A DNA stretch of 64,000 bases from Pseudomonas sp. 14P_8.1_Bac3 (GCF_025466085.1 NZ_JANLOD010000068.1:238772-302771); one strand, 5' to 3'; positions 10,202 through 19,841 are shown, numbered from the stretch's first letter. Translations and numbers: made by a program. Notes: generated from the letters alone by a model not told the origin.

Positions 10202-10534
10202 ATGAAAGGTTTTATCGCCATTACGGCGCTGGCACTGCTGGCGGGTTGCTCGAATTTCAACCTGTTCAAGCCGGCCGAATCGACGGACAACTGGACCACC
10301 TGGACCTGCGACAGTCAGGCCAAAGTGCTCTGGCGCTACACTGATGACAGTCGCAAGGCCGTCGATGTACGTCTCGGCGGGGCCGATCAGGTATATCGCC
10401 TGAAGCTTGAACCGGGCGCCGAAGGTTCGTTGTACAGCAATGACATGCTGGCGTTTCACGTAAAAGGTGAGGAAGGCCTGGTTTACTGGGTCGCCACCAA
10501 TGATTTGATTGGCCGTGGTTGCAAGGCGCAATAA
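10202..10534 (+). CDS. mliC: MliC-family lipoprotein, inhibitor of c-type lysozyme
   Basis: A 110-aa lipoprotein: signal MKGFIAITALALLAGC with lipobox LAGC. The mature domain resembles the MliC/PliC family: WTCDSQAKVLWRY near the start, a central YRLKLEPGAEGSLYSN segment, and a closing cysteine pair partner (GRGC). Family members protect against host lysozyme by inserting a conserved loop into its active site. The start is the ATG at 10202, just after AGGAACACG; the frame extends upstream into the previous gene but the signal peptide begins here. Confidence 0.75.
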   Translation: MKGFIAITALALLAGCSNFNLFKPAESTDNWTTWTCDSQAKVLWRYTDDSRKAVDVRLGGADQVYRLKLEPGAEGSLYSNDMLAFHVKGEEGLVYWVATNDLIGRGCKAQ

Positions 10535-10550
10535 ACGGACTGCGCCCTAT

Positions 10551-10643
10551 CTGTAGGAGCGAGCCTGCTCGCGAAAGGGCTCTGACAGGCACTGCACCAG
10601 CGACGGCGAGATTGCTTTCGCGAGCAGGCTCGCTCCCACAGGG
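10551..10643. repeat. REP doublet (REPIN)
   Basis: Inverted copies of the GTAGGAGCGAGCCTGCTCGC type (10551-10579) and its complement (10615-10643), between mliC and fba. Confidence 0.88.
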
Positions 10644-10782
10644 AGTCTGCGCAGTTCTCACGATTTTGTTGTACCGAATCACCAGAGCGGGCCTCGACCC
10701 CCGATCTGCAAAAACTTGAATAGCCGCCGCCGCTCCGGCAGGCTGGCACGATTAACGACCCAAACCGGGAGAGACCTACACA

Positions 10783-11847
10783 ATGGCACTTATCAGCATG
10801 CGCCAGATGCTGGACCACGCAGCCGAGTTCGGCTACGGCGTTCCAGCCTTCAACGTCAACAACCTTGAGCAGATGCGCGCCATCATGGAAGCCGCTGACA
10901 AGACTGACTCCCCGGTGATCGTCCAGGCTTCGGCCGGTGCTCGCAAATACGCTGGCGCGCCGTTCCTGCGTCACCTGATCCTGGCCGCCATCGAAGAATT
11001 CCCGCACATCCCGGTGTGCATGCACCAGGACCACGGCACCAGCCCTGACGTCTGCCAGCGCTCCATTCAACTGGGCTTCAGCTCGGTAATGATGGACGGT
11101 TCCCTGGGCGAAGACGGCAAGACCCCGACCGACTACGACTACAACGTGCGCGTTACTCAACAAACCGTGGCCATGGCGCACGCCTGCGGCGTTTCGGTCG
11201 AAGGCGAGCTGGGTTGCCTGGGTTCGCTGGAAACCGGCATGGCCGGTGAAGAAGACGGCATCGGCGCCGAAGGCGTTCTGGATCACAGCCAGATGCTGAC
11301 CGACCCGGAAGAAGCCGCTGACTTCGTCAAGCGCACCCAGGTCGATGCCCTGGCCATCGCCATCGGCACCAGCCACGGCGCGTACAAGTTCACCAAGCCG
11401 CCGACCGGCGACGTGCTGGCGATCGACCGCATCAAGGAAATCCACAAGCGCATTCCAAACACTCACCTGGTGATGCACGGTTCGTCTTCGGTTCCGCAAG
11501 AGTGGCTGGCGATCATCAACCAGTACGGCGGCGACATCAAGGAAACCTACGGCGTACCGGTTGAAGAAATCGTCGAAGGCATCAAGCACGGCGTGCGCAA
11601 GGTCAACATCGACACCGACCTGCGCCTGGCGTCCACCGGTGCCATGCGTCGCCTGATGGCCACCAACCCGAGCGAGTTCGACCCGCGTAAATTCTTCGGC
11701 GCCACCGTGACTGCGATGCGTGATGTGTGTATCGCGCGTTATGAAGCTTTCGGCACCGCCGGCAACGCTTCGAAGATCAAGCCGATCTCCCTGGAAGCGA
11801 TGTATCAGCGTTACCTGAAAGGTGAATTGAACGCCAAGGTCAATTAA
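10783..11847 (+). CDS. fba: Class II fructose-1,6-bisphosphate aldolase
   Basis: A 354-aa zinc-dependent aldolase cleaving or forming fructose 1,6-bisphosphate. Zinc and active-site segments are visible: MHQDHGTSP around residue 85, GTSHGAYKF around residue 195 and MHGSSSVP around residue 230, followed by INIDTD-type sequence (VNIDTDLRLA). The length matches the Calvin-cycle subtype of class II enzymes used by pseudomonads. GGGAGAG precedes the ATG. The gene ends the tkt-epd-pgk cluster and is followed by a strong terminator. Confidence 0.96.
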   Translation: MALISMRQMLDHAAEFGYGVPAFNVNNLEQMRAIMEAADKTDSPVIVQASAGARKYAGAPFLRHLILAAIEEFPHIPVCMHQDHGTSPDVCQRSIQLGFSSVMMDGSLGEDGKTPTDYDYNVRVTQQTVAMAHACGVSVEGELGCLGSLETGMAGEEDGIGAEGVLDHSQMLTDPEEAADFVKRTQVDALAIAIGTSHGAYKFTKPPTGDVLAIDRIKEIHKRIPNTHLVMHGSSSVPQEWLAIINQYGGDIKETYGVPVEEIVEGIKHGVRKVNIDTDLRLASTGAMRRLMATNPSEFDPRKFFGATVTAMRDVCIARYEAFGTAGNASKIKPISLEAMYQRYLKGELNAKVN

Positions 11848-11867
11848 GCCTTCAGCGTCCAGCCATA

Positions 11868-11898
11868 AAAAAACCCGCAGAAATGCGGGTTTTTTGTT
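11868..11898 (+). terminator. Intrinsic terminator of fba
   Basis: Arms AAAAAACCCGCA and TGCGGGTTTTTT with a GAAA loop, followed by further T residues; 20 bases after the fba stop. Confidence 0.95.
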
Positions 11899-11918
11899 TT
11901 TCAATCCTTTGAATCCCC

Positions 11919-12021
11919 TTGTAGGGGCCAGCTTGCTGGCGATGGGCTTTGGAGCGCCGCGTTCATTCAGGCAGCACGCGTCATCGTTAACGACCATCGC
12001 GAGCGAGCTCGCTCCTACAGG
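11919..12021. repeat. Diverged REP doublet
   Basis: GTAGGGGCCAGCTTGCTGGC (about 11921-11940) pairs loosely with CGCGAGCGAGCTCGCTCCTA (about 11998-12017). The two arms are of different REP subtypes. Confidence 0.65.
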
Positions 12022-12054
12022 GGGGGCGTGCGATGGGCGGTTTTGCGGTCGGAG

Positions 12055-12723
12055 TTACTTATCGTGATCGATATCCAGCTTGCGAAATGTCACTTTCCCG
12101 CCTTCACTGGTGTACCCGGTATTGTCCTGCACATACACCCCGGCCTTGAAATACAAGGGTTTGTCCCGCCAGGTCTTGCTGATGTCGGTGTCCCACTGAT
12201 AACCCGCGGCGCTGATACCGAGTGCGCCCCCCGGGCTTAGGTGGATGAGGTAGGAAAATTGCTGGTCCAGTTTCACGCCCGTGGCGATCGTGATCACCCG
12301 GCCTTCGCCGTCATCGGGGTGCATGCGCACTTTAGCGACGATGTTGCCGGTCTTGCTGCTGGTCTTGTATTGATACTCGACCTTTACCAGAGGCTTCTGG
12401 CTTTCATAGGCATGAATCTGGCCGATGACGATCTTGCCCGAGCTCGGCACCTGGTTCACTGTCAGGGTGGCGCGCAGGGAATTGTCGGCGTCGGGGTAGA
12501 GCCAGTTGCGCAGGGTGCCGTTGCTGTAGGTTTCCCTTAATTCGGTACGAGGGTATTTGGCGTTTTCGGTGCGGGTGCCGGTCACCGGCGACCAGAAAAA
12601 CAAGGTGCCGGTGTCGGAGTGGAAGTATTGATCCTTGAAGCCCTTCACCAGTTTGGCGGTTTCGACGGTGTACGGCGGGTTGCCGACAGGAACGCTAAGG
12701 TTCCAGGTTGCGAGATCGATCAT
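12055..12723 (-). CDS. Polysaccharide lyase family 7 (alginate lyase)
   Basis: A 222-aa single-domain PL7 enzyme that cleaves alginate by beta-elimination. The three PL7 signatures are visible: YPRTELRE around residue 74, IGQIHA around residue 116 and YFKAGVYVQ near the C-terminus. They supply the Arg, Gln, His and Tyr of the active site. No signal peptide is evident at the chosen ATG (MIDLATWNLSVPVG); an upstream alternative start adds ten residues but no signal either. P. aeruginosa has a similarly short PL7 lyase. The enzyme may act on oligomers inside the cell or leave by another route. Confidence 0.88.
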   Translation of the reverse strand: MIDLATWNLSVPVGNPPYTVETAKLVKGFKDQYFHSDTGTLFFWSPVTGTRTENAKYPRTELRETYSNGTLRNWLYPDADNSLRATLTVNQVPSSGKIVIGQIHAYESQKPLVKVEYQYKTSSKTGNIVAKVRMHPDDGEGRVITIATGVKLDQQFSYLIHLSPGGALGISAAGYQWDTDISKTWRDKPLYFKAGVYVQDNTGYTSEGGKVTFRKLDIDHDK

Positions 12724-13044
12724 AGGCAAAAGCTTCCACGAATTTTGCAGCACGCACGTACCAGAAGCTCTAGCACGCGCCTTGGAGGGCGGTCTTTATA
12801 AGCGTAGAAGGCTATTTTGTTAACGCCTGTCTGACAGATGGATGACGTCAAAATCCTGTTAAAAGGCCATCTCTCCCGTTTCTAGCGGCGTGTAGAGGTG
12901 ACCGTTAGTCGGTAAATGAACCCATTGGTTAAATGATGGCGTACTGACAGCTTCTGCTTTACCGTGTCCCGGTCTAGAGTGAAAGCTTAGTATTTGTCCG
13001 GTTTTCACGAGAAACCGGCCTGACGCCCCGACAAGAGAAGCAGC

Positions 13045-15168
13045 ATGGAATGCGCGCAAACTACGCCAGCCGACGGCAGCTCAACCCTTTTAATCGTCGA
13101 TGATTACCCTGAAAACCTGATCAGCATGCGCGCGTTGTTACAGCGCCAGGACTGGCAGGTCATTACGGCTGCGTCCGGTTTTGAAGCCCTCAGTCTGCTG
13201 CTTGAACACGATATCGACCTGGTGCTGCTGGATGTGCAGATGCCGGGCATGGACGGTTTTGAAGTCGCGCGCCTGATGCGCGGCAGCCAGCGCACTCGTC
13301 TGACGCCGATCATTTTCCTCACCGCCAACGAGCAGTCCCAGGACGCCGTGATCAAGGGCTACGCCAGCGGTGCGGTGGATTACCTGTTCAAACCGTTCGA
13401 CCCGCAGATTCTCAAGCCCAAAGTCCAGGCGCTGCTCGAGCACCAGCGCAATCGTCGCGCGTTGCAGCGTCTGAGCCACGATCTGGAGGTCGCTCGCGCG
13501 TTCAATGCGTCGGTGCTGGACAACGCGGCCGAAGGCATCCTGGTGGTCGGCGAAGACGGTCTGATCCGGTTTGCCAACCCGGCGATGTCCCGGCTGCTCA
13601 ACGCCACGCTGCAGGAACTGCAAGGCAAAGAGTTTCTCGATTACCTGCAAAAACCTCATATCCCGGTGTGGGCCGATTCCGAGTTGTTTGCCGGTTACCG
13701 GCGCGGGGAGACCTCGCGCCTGCATGACGCGTTGCTGCGAACCGCCCCCGGCCAGCAGGTGCCGGTGGCGCTGTCCTGCGCGCCGCTGCCCGCCGAGCAA
13801 CATGCCATGGTGGTGACGGTGCTGGACATGTCGGTGGTGCGCCACCTGCATCAGCAATTGGAGTTTCAGGCCGTCACTGATCCGTTGACCGGGCTGCTCA
13901 ACCGCCGGGGCTTCTATCAAACTGTCGAAAACCTGCTGCTGCGCGGCGAGCGCGCTGACAGCGCGTGGGTGTTGCTGTACCTCGACCTCGACGGCTTCAA
14001 ACGGGTCAACGATTCCCTCGGCCACGATGCCGGCGACCGGGTGTTGCGCTGGGTTTCCGAGCAGTTGAAGGCCTGCCTGCGGCCCTTCGACATTCTGGCG
14101 CGCATGGGCGGTGATGAGTTTACGGCGTTGCTCGATCTGGAATTCCCCGAGCAAGCGGCGAAGATTGCCGAGAAGCTCATCGAACGCGTATCGATCTGTC
14201 AGCAGATCGACGGTCTGGACATCGCCCTGGGTGCCAGCATCGGCATCGCCACCTACCCGGAATGCGGGGCCAATCTCGACGGTTTGCTGCGCGCTTCGGA
14301 CATCGCCATGTACGAAGCCAAGCGTGCCGGTCGCCAGCAATATCGCTTTTATGATCACGACATGAACGGTCGCGCGCGTTCGCGGTTGATGCTCGAAGAA
14401 AGTGTGCGCACGGCCATCGAAAGCCGTGATTTCAACCTCGTGTATCAGCCGCAGGTGGCGATCGACGGCGGGCGGATTCGCGGCTTCGAAGCGTTGCTGC
14501 GCTGGCAGCACCCGAGTGTCGGCGACGTGCCGCCCGGGTTGTTTTTACCGTTGCTGGAAGAGGCGCGGTTGATCAGCCGTCTGGGCAGTTGGATCTATCA
14601 CCGCAGCGCCGGGCAACGCAAAGCCTGGGAAACACTGTTCACCGAGGACCTGGTGCTGGGCGTCAGCTTGAGCAGCACGCAGTTCGGCATGCCCAACCTG
14701 GTCACCGAGTTGCGCCAAGTGCTGGAGCGTCACGGCTTGGAGGCGCGGCATCTGGAAGTCGAGGTCACGGAAGAGGCCTTGATGCACAACCCGGAGGAAA
14801 CCCGCAAACAACTGCGTCTGCTGCGTAACCTGGGGGTGCGGGTGGCGCTGGATGATTTCGGTTCCGGACCGTGCTCGCTGTCCCATCTGCGCGACCTGGA
14901 GCTGGACACGCTCAAGCTCGACCGGCATGTGATCGCCCGTTTGCCCGCCTCCTCGCGGGACGCGGCGCTGGTGCGCAACGTGATCGACCTGTGCAAGCAA
15001 TACGGCATGCTGGTGATCGCCGAAGGGGTGGAAACCATCGCGCAATATGAGTGGCTGCAAGCCAATGGCTGCGAGTACGTGCAAGGTTTCCTGGTGGCGC
15101 ACCCGATGGTTGCCGAAGAGGTTGGCGACTTCGTCCAGCCGTTTGACTGGAGCGCGCTGGCCGAATGA
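13045..15168 (+). CDS. Response regulator with PAS, GGDEF and EAL domains (c-di-GMP turnover)
   Basis: A 707-aa cytoplasmic signalling protein. Residues 13-135 form a receiver domain with phospho-acceptor Asp63 in LLDVQMPG. Residues about 150-270 form a PAS domain. The GGDEF domain is intact (GGDEF 355-359) and has an inhibitory-site RPFD at 346-349, five residues upstream. The EAL domain keeps EALLRW at 482-487, EVTEEAL, DDFGSG and AEGVET. Both synthesis and hydrolysis of cyclic-di-GMP are therefore plausible. No histidine kinase is adjacent. Such proteins control biofilm and motility decisions. Confidence 0.92.
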   Translation: MECAQTTPADGSSTLLIVDDYPENLISMRALLQRQDWQVITAASGFEALSLLLEHDIDLVLLDVQMPGMDGFEVARLMRGSQRTRLTPIIFLTANEQSQDAVIKGYASGAVDYLFKPFDPQILKPKVQALLEHQRNRRALQRLSHDLEVARAFNASVLDNAAEGILVVGEDGLIRFANPAMSRLLNATLQELQGKEFLDYLQKPHIPVWADSELFAGYRRGETSRLHDALLRTAPGQQVPVALSCAPLPAEQHAMVVTVLDMSVVRHLHQQLEFQAVTDPLTGLLNRRGFYQTVENLLLRGERADSAWVLLYLDLDGFKRVNDSLGHDAGDRVLRWVSEQLKACLRPFDILARMGGDEFTALLDLEFPEQAAKIAEKLIERVSICQQIDGLDIALGASIGIATYPECGANLDGLLRASDIAMYEAKRAGRQQYRFYDHDMNGRARSRLMLEESVRTAIESRDFNLVYQPQVAIDGGRIRGFEALLRWQHPSVGDVPPGLFLPLLEEARLISRLGSWIYHRSAGQRKAWETLFTEDLVLGVSLSSTQFGMPNLVTELRQVLERHGLEARHLEVEVTEEALMHNPEETRKQLRLLRNLGVRVALDDFGSGPCSLSHLRDLELDTLKLDRHVIARLPASSRDAALVRNVIDLCKQYGMLVIAEGVETIAQYEWLQANGCEYVQGFLVAHPMVAEEVGDFVQPFDWSALAE

Positions 15169-15213
15169 ATTCGCTACACTGGCGACCTTTCCGTAATTGA
15201 CGTTGCCGCCCCG

Positions 15214-15705
15214 ATGACTGCCTTGAAATTCCTCCAGGCCTATCCCGTTGCGTTGCAGGATCAGGTGCGCCAGCTGATCGCCGAAGGTCGGCTGGGCGAT
15301 TACCTGAGTCAGCGTTACCCGCAACAGCACGATGTGCAGAGCGACAAGGCGCTGTACAGCTATGCCCTGGACCTGAAGCAGGAATACCTGCGCAACGCCC
15401 CCGCCATCGACAAGGTGTTGTTCGACAACCGCCTGGACCTGACCCACCGTGCGTTGGGCCTGCACACCACGATCTCGCGGGTGCAGGGCGGCAAGCTCAA
15501 GGCCAAGAAGGAAATCCGCGTCGCCTCGTTGTTCAAGGAAGCGCCCGCCGAGTTTCTGAAGATGATCGTGGTGCACGAGCTCGCGCACTTCAAGGAATCG
15601 GATCACAACAAGGCGTTCTACAAACTGTGCGAACACATGTTGCCGGGGTATCACCAGGTGGAGTTCGACTTGCGGGTGTACCTGACGTGGCGGGAATTGC
15701 AGTAA
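15214..15705 (+). CDS. YgjP-like zinc metallopeptidase-fold protein
   Basis: A 163-aa protein with HELAHFKESDHNKAFYKLCE in the C-terminal half, the HExxH plus downstream His pattern of the YgjP/WLM (DUF45-like) family. The zinc site looks complete. Family members are annotated as metal-dependent hydrolases; the natural substrate here cannot be read from sequence. Starts 45 bases after the GGDEF-EAL gene and is followed 15 bases later by a small winged-helix gene, so the three may form one transcript. Confidence 0.8.
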   Translation: MTALKFLQAYPVALQDQVRQLIAEGRLGDYLSQRYPQQHDVQSDKALYSYALDLKQEYLRNAPAIDKVLFDNRLDLTHRALGLHTTISRVQGGKLKAKKEIRVASLFKEAPAEFLKMIVVHELAHFKESDHNKAFYKLCEHMLPGYHQVEFDLRVYLTWRELQ

Positions 15706-15720
15706 GCCCAGGAGTGTTGG

Positions 15721-16017
15721 ATGGACGTAAGCAAAACCAAGAGCAGCTTCTATCGCCGGCTGTACGTGGCGTACCTGATCGACAGCGGGCTGGCCAGTAG
15801 CGTCCCGGCCTTGACTGAGGTGACCGGCATGCCCCGGCGCACGGCCCAGGACACCATCGCGGCGTTGGCGGATCTGGACATCATTTGTGAGTTCGAGCAG
15901 GAAGAGGGCGCGCGTAATCATGCCGGGCGCTATCGGATTCGCGAGTGGGGGGCGATTGATCGGGGATGGATCGAGCGTAATTTGCGGCAGATCAAGGGGG
16001 TGTTGGAGTATCCCTGA
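15721..16017 (+). CDS. Small winged helix-turn-helix protein
   Basis: A 98-aa protein. The middle (VPALTEVTGMPRRTAQDTIAALADL) is a helix-turn-helix with a recognition helix, followed by a wing-like segment and a Trp/Arg-rich tail. This resembles the HTH_43 winged-helix family found widely in pseudomonads, for which no targets are known to me. AGGAG lies six bases before the ATG. It is probably co-transcribed with the YgjP-like gene. Confidence 0.72.
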   Translation: MDVSKTKSSFYRRLYVAYLIDSGLASSVPALTEVTGMPRRTAQDTIAALADLDIICEFEQEEGARNHAGRYRIREWGAIDRGWIERNLRQIKGVLEYP

Positions 16018-16040
16018 CATCTGCGTTGTTTGGACTGACG

Positions 16041-16105
16041 CCTTCGCGAGCAAGCCCGCTCCCACATGATCCAAGGTGGGAGCGGGCTTGCTCGCGAAGA
16101 GGCCG
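16041..16105. repeat. REP doublet (REPIN)
   Basis: Short-loop inverted pair of TTCGCGAGCAAGCCCGCTCC and its complement between convergent genes. Confidence 0.9.
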
Positions 16106-16558
16106 TCAGGCGCGGCGCATGCCTATGTGTGGAATGCCATCCTCGACATATTCCTCACCCGCCACGACAAATCCATATCGCCCGTAATACCCCTGCAAAT
16201 GTGCCTGGGCCGAGAGGTACACCGGCACTTCAGGCCAGCGCTTCTGCGCCTGTTTCAACGCCTGGGCAATCAGCTCATGGCCCAACCCCTGGCCGCGATA
16301 ATCCGGCGCGGTGATCACCCGCCCGATGACCACGTCGCCGCCCTGCAACTCCGGATCGAGCAAGCGCAGGTACGCTGCCAGCCGATCGCCCGCCCAGGCC
16401 ATCAGATGGCAGGTGTCACCCTCCAGATCCTGACCATCCACGTCTTGATACACACATTTCTGCTCGACAACGAACACCTCGGCCCGCAGCTGCAGAATGG
16501 CGTACAGCTGCTCCTTGCCAAGATCGTTGTGGTGTTTGCAGACCCAATCAATTGTCAT
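16106..16558 (-). CDS. elaA: GNAT acetyltransferase, ElaA family
   Basis: A 150-aa GNAT-fold protein. The acetyl-CoA-binding loop is visible as VITAPDYRGQGLGHELI, and the N-terminal half has LRAEVFVVEQKCVYQDVDGQD, typical of ElaA. The acceptor substrate of ElaA is not known. I start at the ATG at 16558 (MTIDWVCKHH) because AAGGAA precedes it and the length then equals ElaA; the frame continues 34 codons upstream without family resemblance. The stop codon abuts a REP element. Confidence 0.83.
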   Translation of the reverse strand: MTIDWVCKHHNDLGKEQLYAILQLRAEVFVVEQKCVYQDVDGQDLEGDTCHLMAWAGDRLAAYLRLLDPELQGGDVVIGRVITAPDYRGQGLGHELIAQALKQAQKRWPEVPVYLSAQAHLQGYYGRYGFVVAGEEYVEDGIPHIGMRRA

Positions 16559-16814
16559 CTTCACATTCCTTGACCCAGTGGCGTCGATACTAAGCGTCTG
16601 GACGAACGATGTCTCGATGGCGGAGAAATCTGTGACAAAGGCCAAAATGCCATCATTCATTTCTCGCGCTGCTGTCTTCTTTGTGTAATCTGGGAAGAAG
16701 CGCTGTGCAGTGGCTTCGATGAGCTAATGTTAGTACCTGGGTTTTGCCGGTAAGGGGCCTTAGGAGTTTTGGCTGAAAACACGCCGGGCAGCCGCCCGCT
16801 AAGGATTTTCGAGC

Positions 16815-17552
16815 ATGCCGCGATTGCATCGAGCTTTAGTCTTGATCGGATGGCTGTTGCTGACCCAGAACGCTGCCGCGGAAAAGTTGCGACTGGTCGC
16901 CGACTTGTGGCCGCCCTTTACCGACGCCACGCTGGTCAACGGCGGCCTGGCCACCGACATCGTCAGTACCGCGCTGGCCCGCGCCGGCTATGCCAGCGAG
17001 TTTGAACAGGTGCCCTGGGCCCGGGCGCTGCTCGGCGTCGGCGAAGGGCGCTACGACGTGCTGGTGAACGCCTGGTACACCGATGATCGCACCCGGCTTG
17101 GCCAGTTTTCTGGTGAATACCTGCTCAACCGCGTGCGCTTTCTCAAGCGAAAGGACGCGCCCATCGAATTCAATAACCTGCAGCAACTGCATACGTACCC
17201 GATCGCCGTGGTCCGGGGTTATGCCTATTCACCGGCGTTCGACGAGGACACCTCGCTGCAGAAAATCCCGGTGCACAGTTTCGCCATGGCCGTGCGCATG
17301 GTCGCTGCCGACCGGGTCAAGCTGACGTTGGAGGATGAATACGTCGCCCGTTATTACCTGGCCCGGGAGTCAATCAAAGTGCGCAACTCGGTGGAGTTCC
17401 TGCCCAAGCCGCTGAGCGAGAACAGCCTGCATATCCTGGTCAGCCTGAAAAATCCGCAGCATGAACAGATCGTCGCCAGGTTTGATCGCGAGATTGCCAA
17501 AATGAAGGCGGATGGCAGTTATGAACGGTTGATGAGGCAGCATGGGATGTGA
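16815..17552 (+). CDS. Periplasmic amino-acid-type substrate-binding protein
   Basis: A 245-aa protein with a signal peptide (cleavage near NAAA-EK, around residue 22) and the SBP_bac_3 fold: LRLVADLWPPFTD at the start of the mature chain, then RYDVLVNAWYT and a C-terminal ADGSYERLMRQHG. Members bind amino acids or similar ligands in the periplasm. No permease or ATPase genes flank it, so it may be an orphan binding protein or a sensor subunit rather than part of a dedicated transporter. Confidence 0.82.
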   Translation: MPRLHRALVLIGWLLLTQNAAAEKLRLVADLWPPFTDATLVNGGLATDIVSTALARAGYASEFEQVPWARALLGVGEGRYDVLVNAWYTDDRTRLGQFSGEYLLNRVRFLKRKDAPIEFNNLQQLHTYPIAVVRGYAYSPAFDEDTSLQKIPVHSFAMAVRMVAADRVKLTLEDEYVARYYLARESIKVRNSVEFLPKPLSENSLHILVSLKNPQHEQIVARFDREIAKMKADGSYERLMRQHGM

Positions 17553-17574
17553 GTCGGCGATAAGGCATCCGGCG

Positions 17575-17645
17575 CCATCGCGAGCAGGCTCGCTCCCACC
17601 TTGAAATACGTTCTCCTGTGGGAGCGAGCCTGCTCGCGATGGGGC
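17575..17645. repeat. REP doublet (REPIN)
   Basis: Inverted copies of ATCGCGAGCAGGCTCGCTCC and complement between the convergent binding-protein and yccS-like genes. Confidence 0.9.
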
Positions 17646-17654
17646 CTTCAAACG

Positions 17655-19841
17655 CTACGAATCTTCGCTCGTATCCTTGATGAGATGCGCCGCCAGTGTC
17701 CGTAGCGGCCCCAACTGCCGGCAGATCAGCCCCAACTGCGTCTGCACCAGGCGCTGCCCTTCGTCGATCTCGTCCGGCATCTGCTCCAGCTCGTTGGCCA
17801 GCGCCTCTTCCTCGTCGCTCTGAATCGCAATCGGCCGTTTACTCGCCAGACCTTGGGCGATCTCGTCGATGCTGGCCGCCAGTTTCACCCCGGCGCCCTC
17901 GATCAACTGTTCCCGCACTTCCGCCGGTAGCTGGGTTTCCCGGTGCGCGCCCAGCCCTGACAAATAACTGAGCAAAGTGTGCGACAGCACCAGGAAGCGG
18001 AACCCGACGTCCGCCTCCTTACGGAAATGCCCCGGCTCCATCAGCATGTTGGCCAGGGTTGTCGACAGGGCCGCGTCGGCGTTGTGCGCGTTGCGTCGGG
18101 CCAGGCGATAAGCCAGGTCGTCGCTCTTGCCGGCGGCGTATTGCTGCATGATCTGACGCAGGTAAATGCTGTTGCAGGTCAGGGTATTGGCCAGCACTTT
18201 GTTCAGGCGCCGGCCCTGCCAGTCCGGCAGGAACAGGAATACCGCGAGCCCGGCGATCAGACTGCCGAGCAAGGTATCGAGCAGTCGCGGCAGGAACAGG
18301 CCGTAGCCGTCGCCGACCTGATTGAAACAGAACAACACCATCAGGGTGATCGCGGCTGTGGCCAGGGTGTAGCGGGTGGTGCGGTTGGTAAAGAACACTA
18401 CCCCGGCGGCGATGGCGAAGCACGATTGCACCAGCGGATTGGGGAACAGATCGAACAGCGCCCACGCCAGAGTCAGGCCGATTGCAGTGCCGATGATCCG
18501 CTGCCCGAGTTTGCGCCGCGTCGCCCCGTAGTTCGGTTGGCAGACGAAGAGCGTGGTGAGGATGATCCAGTAACCCTGGGACGGGTGAATCAAATGCACC
18601 ATGCCGTAGCCGATGCTCAAGGCGAGGGGCAAACGCAGAGCGTGGCGGAACAGCAGCGACGTCGGCGTCAGCTGCGTGCGCAAGCGAATCCACACGTCCT
18701 TGAGGTTGCGGGGTGAGCGGTCGAGCAGGCTGCTGTCGGTGGCGTCGGCGAGCGCGTCGGGGTTGCTTGCGTCGCTGAGCAAACGGTCGAGGGTGCCGAG
18801 GTTGGCGGCCAGTGCGCGCAAGGAGCGCAGCAGTCCACGCCAGGCCGGATTGCTCTGGATGCGCAAGTGTTCGAGGGAGGCGTGCAAGTCGCTGAGGGCT
18901 TCGGCGAAACCGGCGTCGTAGATGAACGGCTGGCGCATCTGGATCGATTCCGCCAGCGCCCGGCAGGCCTTGCCTTGCTGGCGCAGCAGGCGCTGGCAGC
19001 GGAACAGCACGTCGCTGTGAAAAAATGCCTCGGCCAGCGCGTTATACGGATAGTGCGAAGAGCTGGCGCGCTCGTGGATGTCCTGGGCGAGGAAGTAGAG
19101 TTTCAGGTAACGGCTGACTTTCGAGCCGGGTCGACCGTTGCCGACCCGGTGCAGGATAATTTCCTTGGCAGCGTTCAGCGCCGCGACCACCCGGCCGTTT
19201 TGCTGAGCCAGTTCCAGTCGCCGGGCTTCGACGTCCATTTGCCGGATCGGCTCGAACAGCGACGATTTCAGCTTCAGGTAAAAACCCAGTTCACGGAACA
19301 ACCGCGCCAGGCTCTGCTGCACCGGCTGGTTGGAAAACATCGCCTGCCACAACACCGACAGCACGCCATACCACGCTGCACCCGCCACCAGCAGCAGCGG
19401 CTCGTGCCAGAAATCGGTGACCGCGCCACCGCGCTGGTCCACGCCGATCATGGTGTAGACCGACAGAATCAACGTCGCCGAGGCAATCGCGCCATAACGC
19501 TCGCCGAGGGCGCCGAGCATGGTCAGGCAGAAAGCGGCCAGGGCGAAGGCGATGATAAAAAGGATCGGGTAGGGGAAGAGCAGTTCGACCGAAAGCGCGG
19601 CGACGGCAAAACACACCAGTGTCACCGCCAGCGAATTGAGGCGGCCCTGCCAGCTGTCGTCGGTCTCCGCCAGGGCACTGGCGATGATCCCGAGGAACAG
19701 CGGAATCAGCAGCCCCATTTCATCCTGGTGCCAACACAGCGCCATGCTGCCGGTCAGGGCGATGAACACCCGCACGCTGTAGCTGAATTTATCCAGTGCC
19801 CAAAGGCGACGCAGAGACTGACGAAAAGGTGTCGATGGCAT
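17655..19841 (-). CDS. yccS: YccS-like FUSC-family inner-membrane protein
   Basis: A 728-aa integral membrane protein with two clusters of about six transmembrane segments (roughly residues 20-160 and 400-530), each followed by a long soluble helical region. This duplicated arrangement, and the length, match YccS/YhfK in the FUSC (fusaric-acid-resistance-like) superfamily. Family members are presumed aromatic-acid or toxin efflux proteins, but the substrate is unproven. The gene is alone; its start lies 226 bases from the next gene, with a REP doublet between. Confidence 0.87.
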   Translation of the reverse strand: MPSTPFRQSLRRLWALDKFSYSVRVFIALTGSMALCWHQDEMGLLIPLFLGIIASALAETDDSWQGRLNSLAVTLVCFAVAALSVELLFPYPILFIIAFALAAFCLTMLGALGERYGAIASATLILSVYTMIGVDQRGGAVTDFWHEPLLLVAGAAWYGVLSVLWQAMFSNQPVQQSLARLFRELGFYLKLKSSLFEPIRQMDVEARRLELAQQNGRVVAALNAAKEIILHRVGNGRPGSKVSRYLKLYFLAQDIHERASSSHYPYNALAEAFFHSDVLFRCQRLLRQQGKACRALAESIQMRQPFIYDAGFAEALSDLHASLEHLRIQSNPAWRGLLRSLRALAANLGTLDRLLSDASNPDALADATDSSLLDRSPRNLKDVWIRLRTQLTPTSLLFRHALRLPLALSIGYGMVHLIHPSQGYWIILTTLFVCQPNYGATRRKLGQRIIGTAIGLTLAWALFDLFPNPLVQSCFAIAAGVVFFTNRTTRYTLATAAITLMVLFCFNQVGDGYGLFLPRLLDTLLGSLIAGLAVFLFLPDWQGRRLNKVLANTLTCNSIYLRQIMQQYAAGKSDDLAYRLARRNAHNADAALSTTLANMLMEPGHFRKEADVGFRFLVLSHTLLSYLSGLGAHRETQLPAEVREQLIEGAGVKLAASIDEIAQGLASKRPIAIQSDEEEALANELEQMPDEIDEGQRLVQTQLGLICRQLGPLRTLAAHLIKDTSEDS

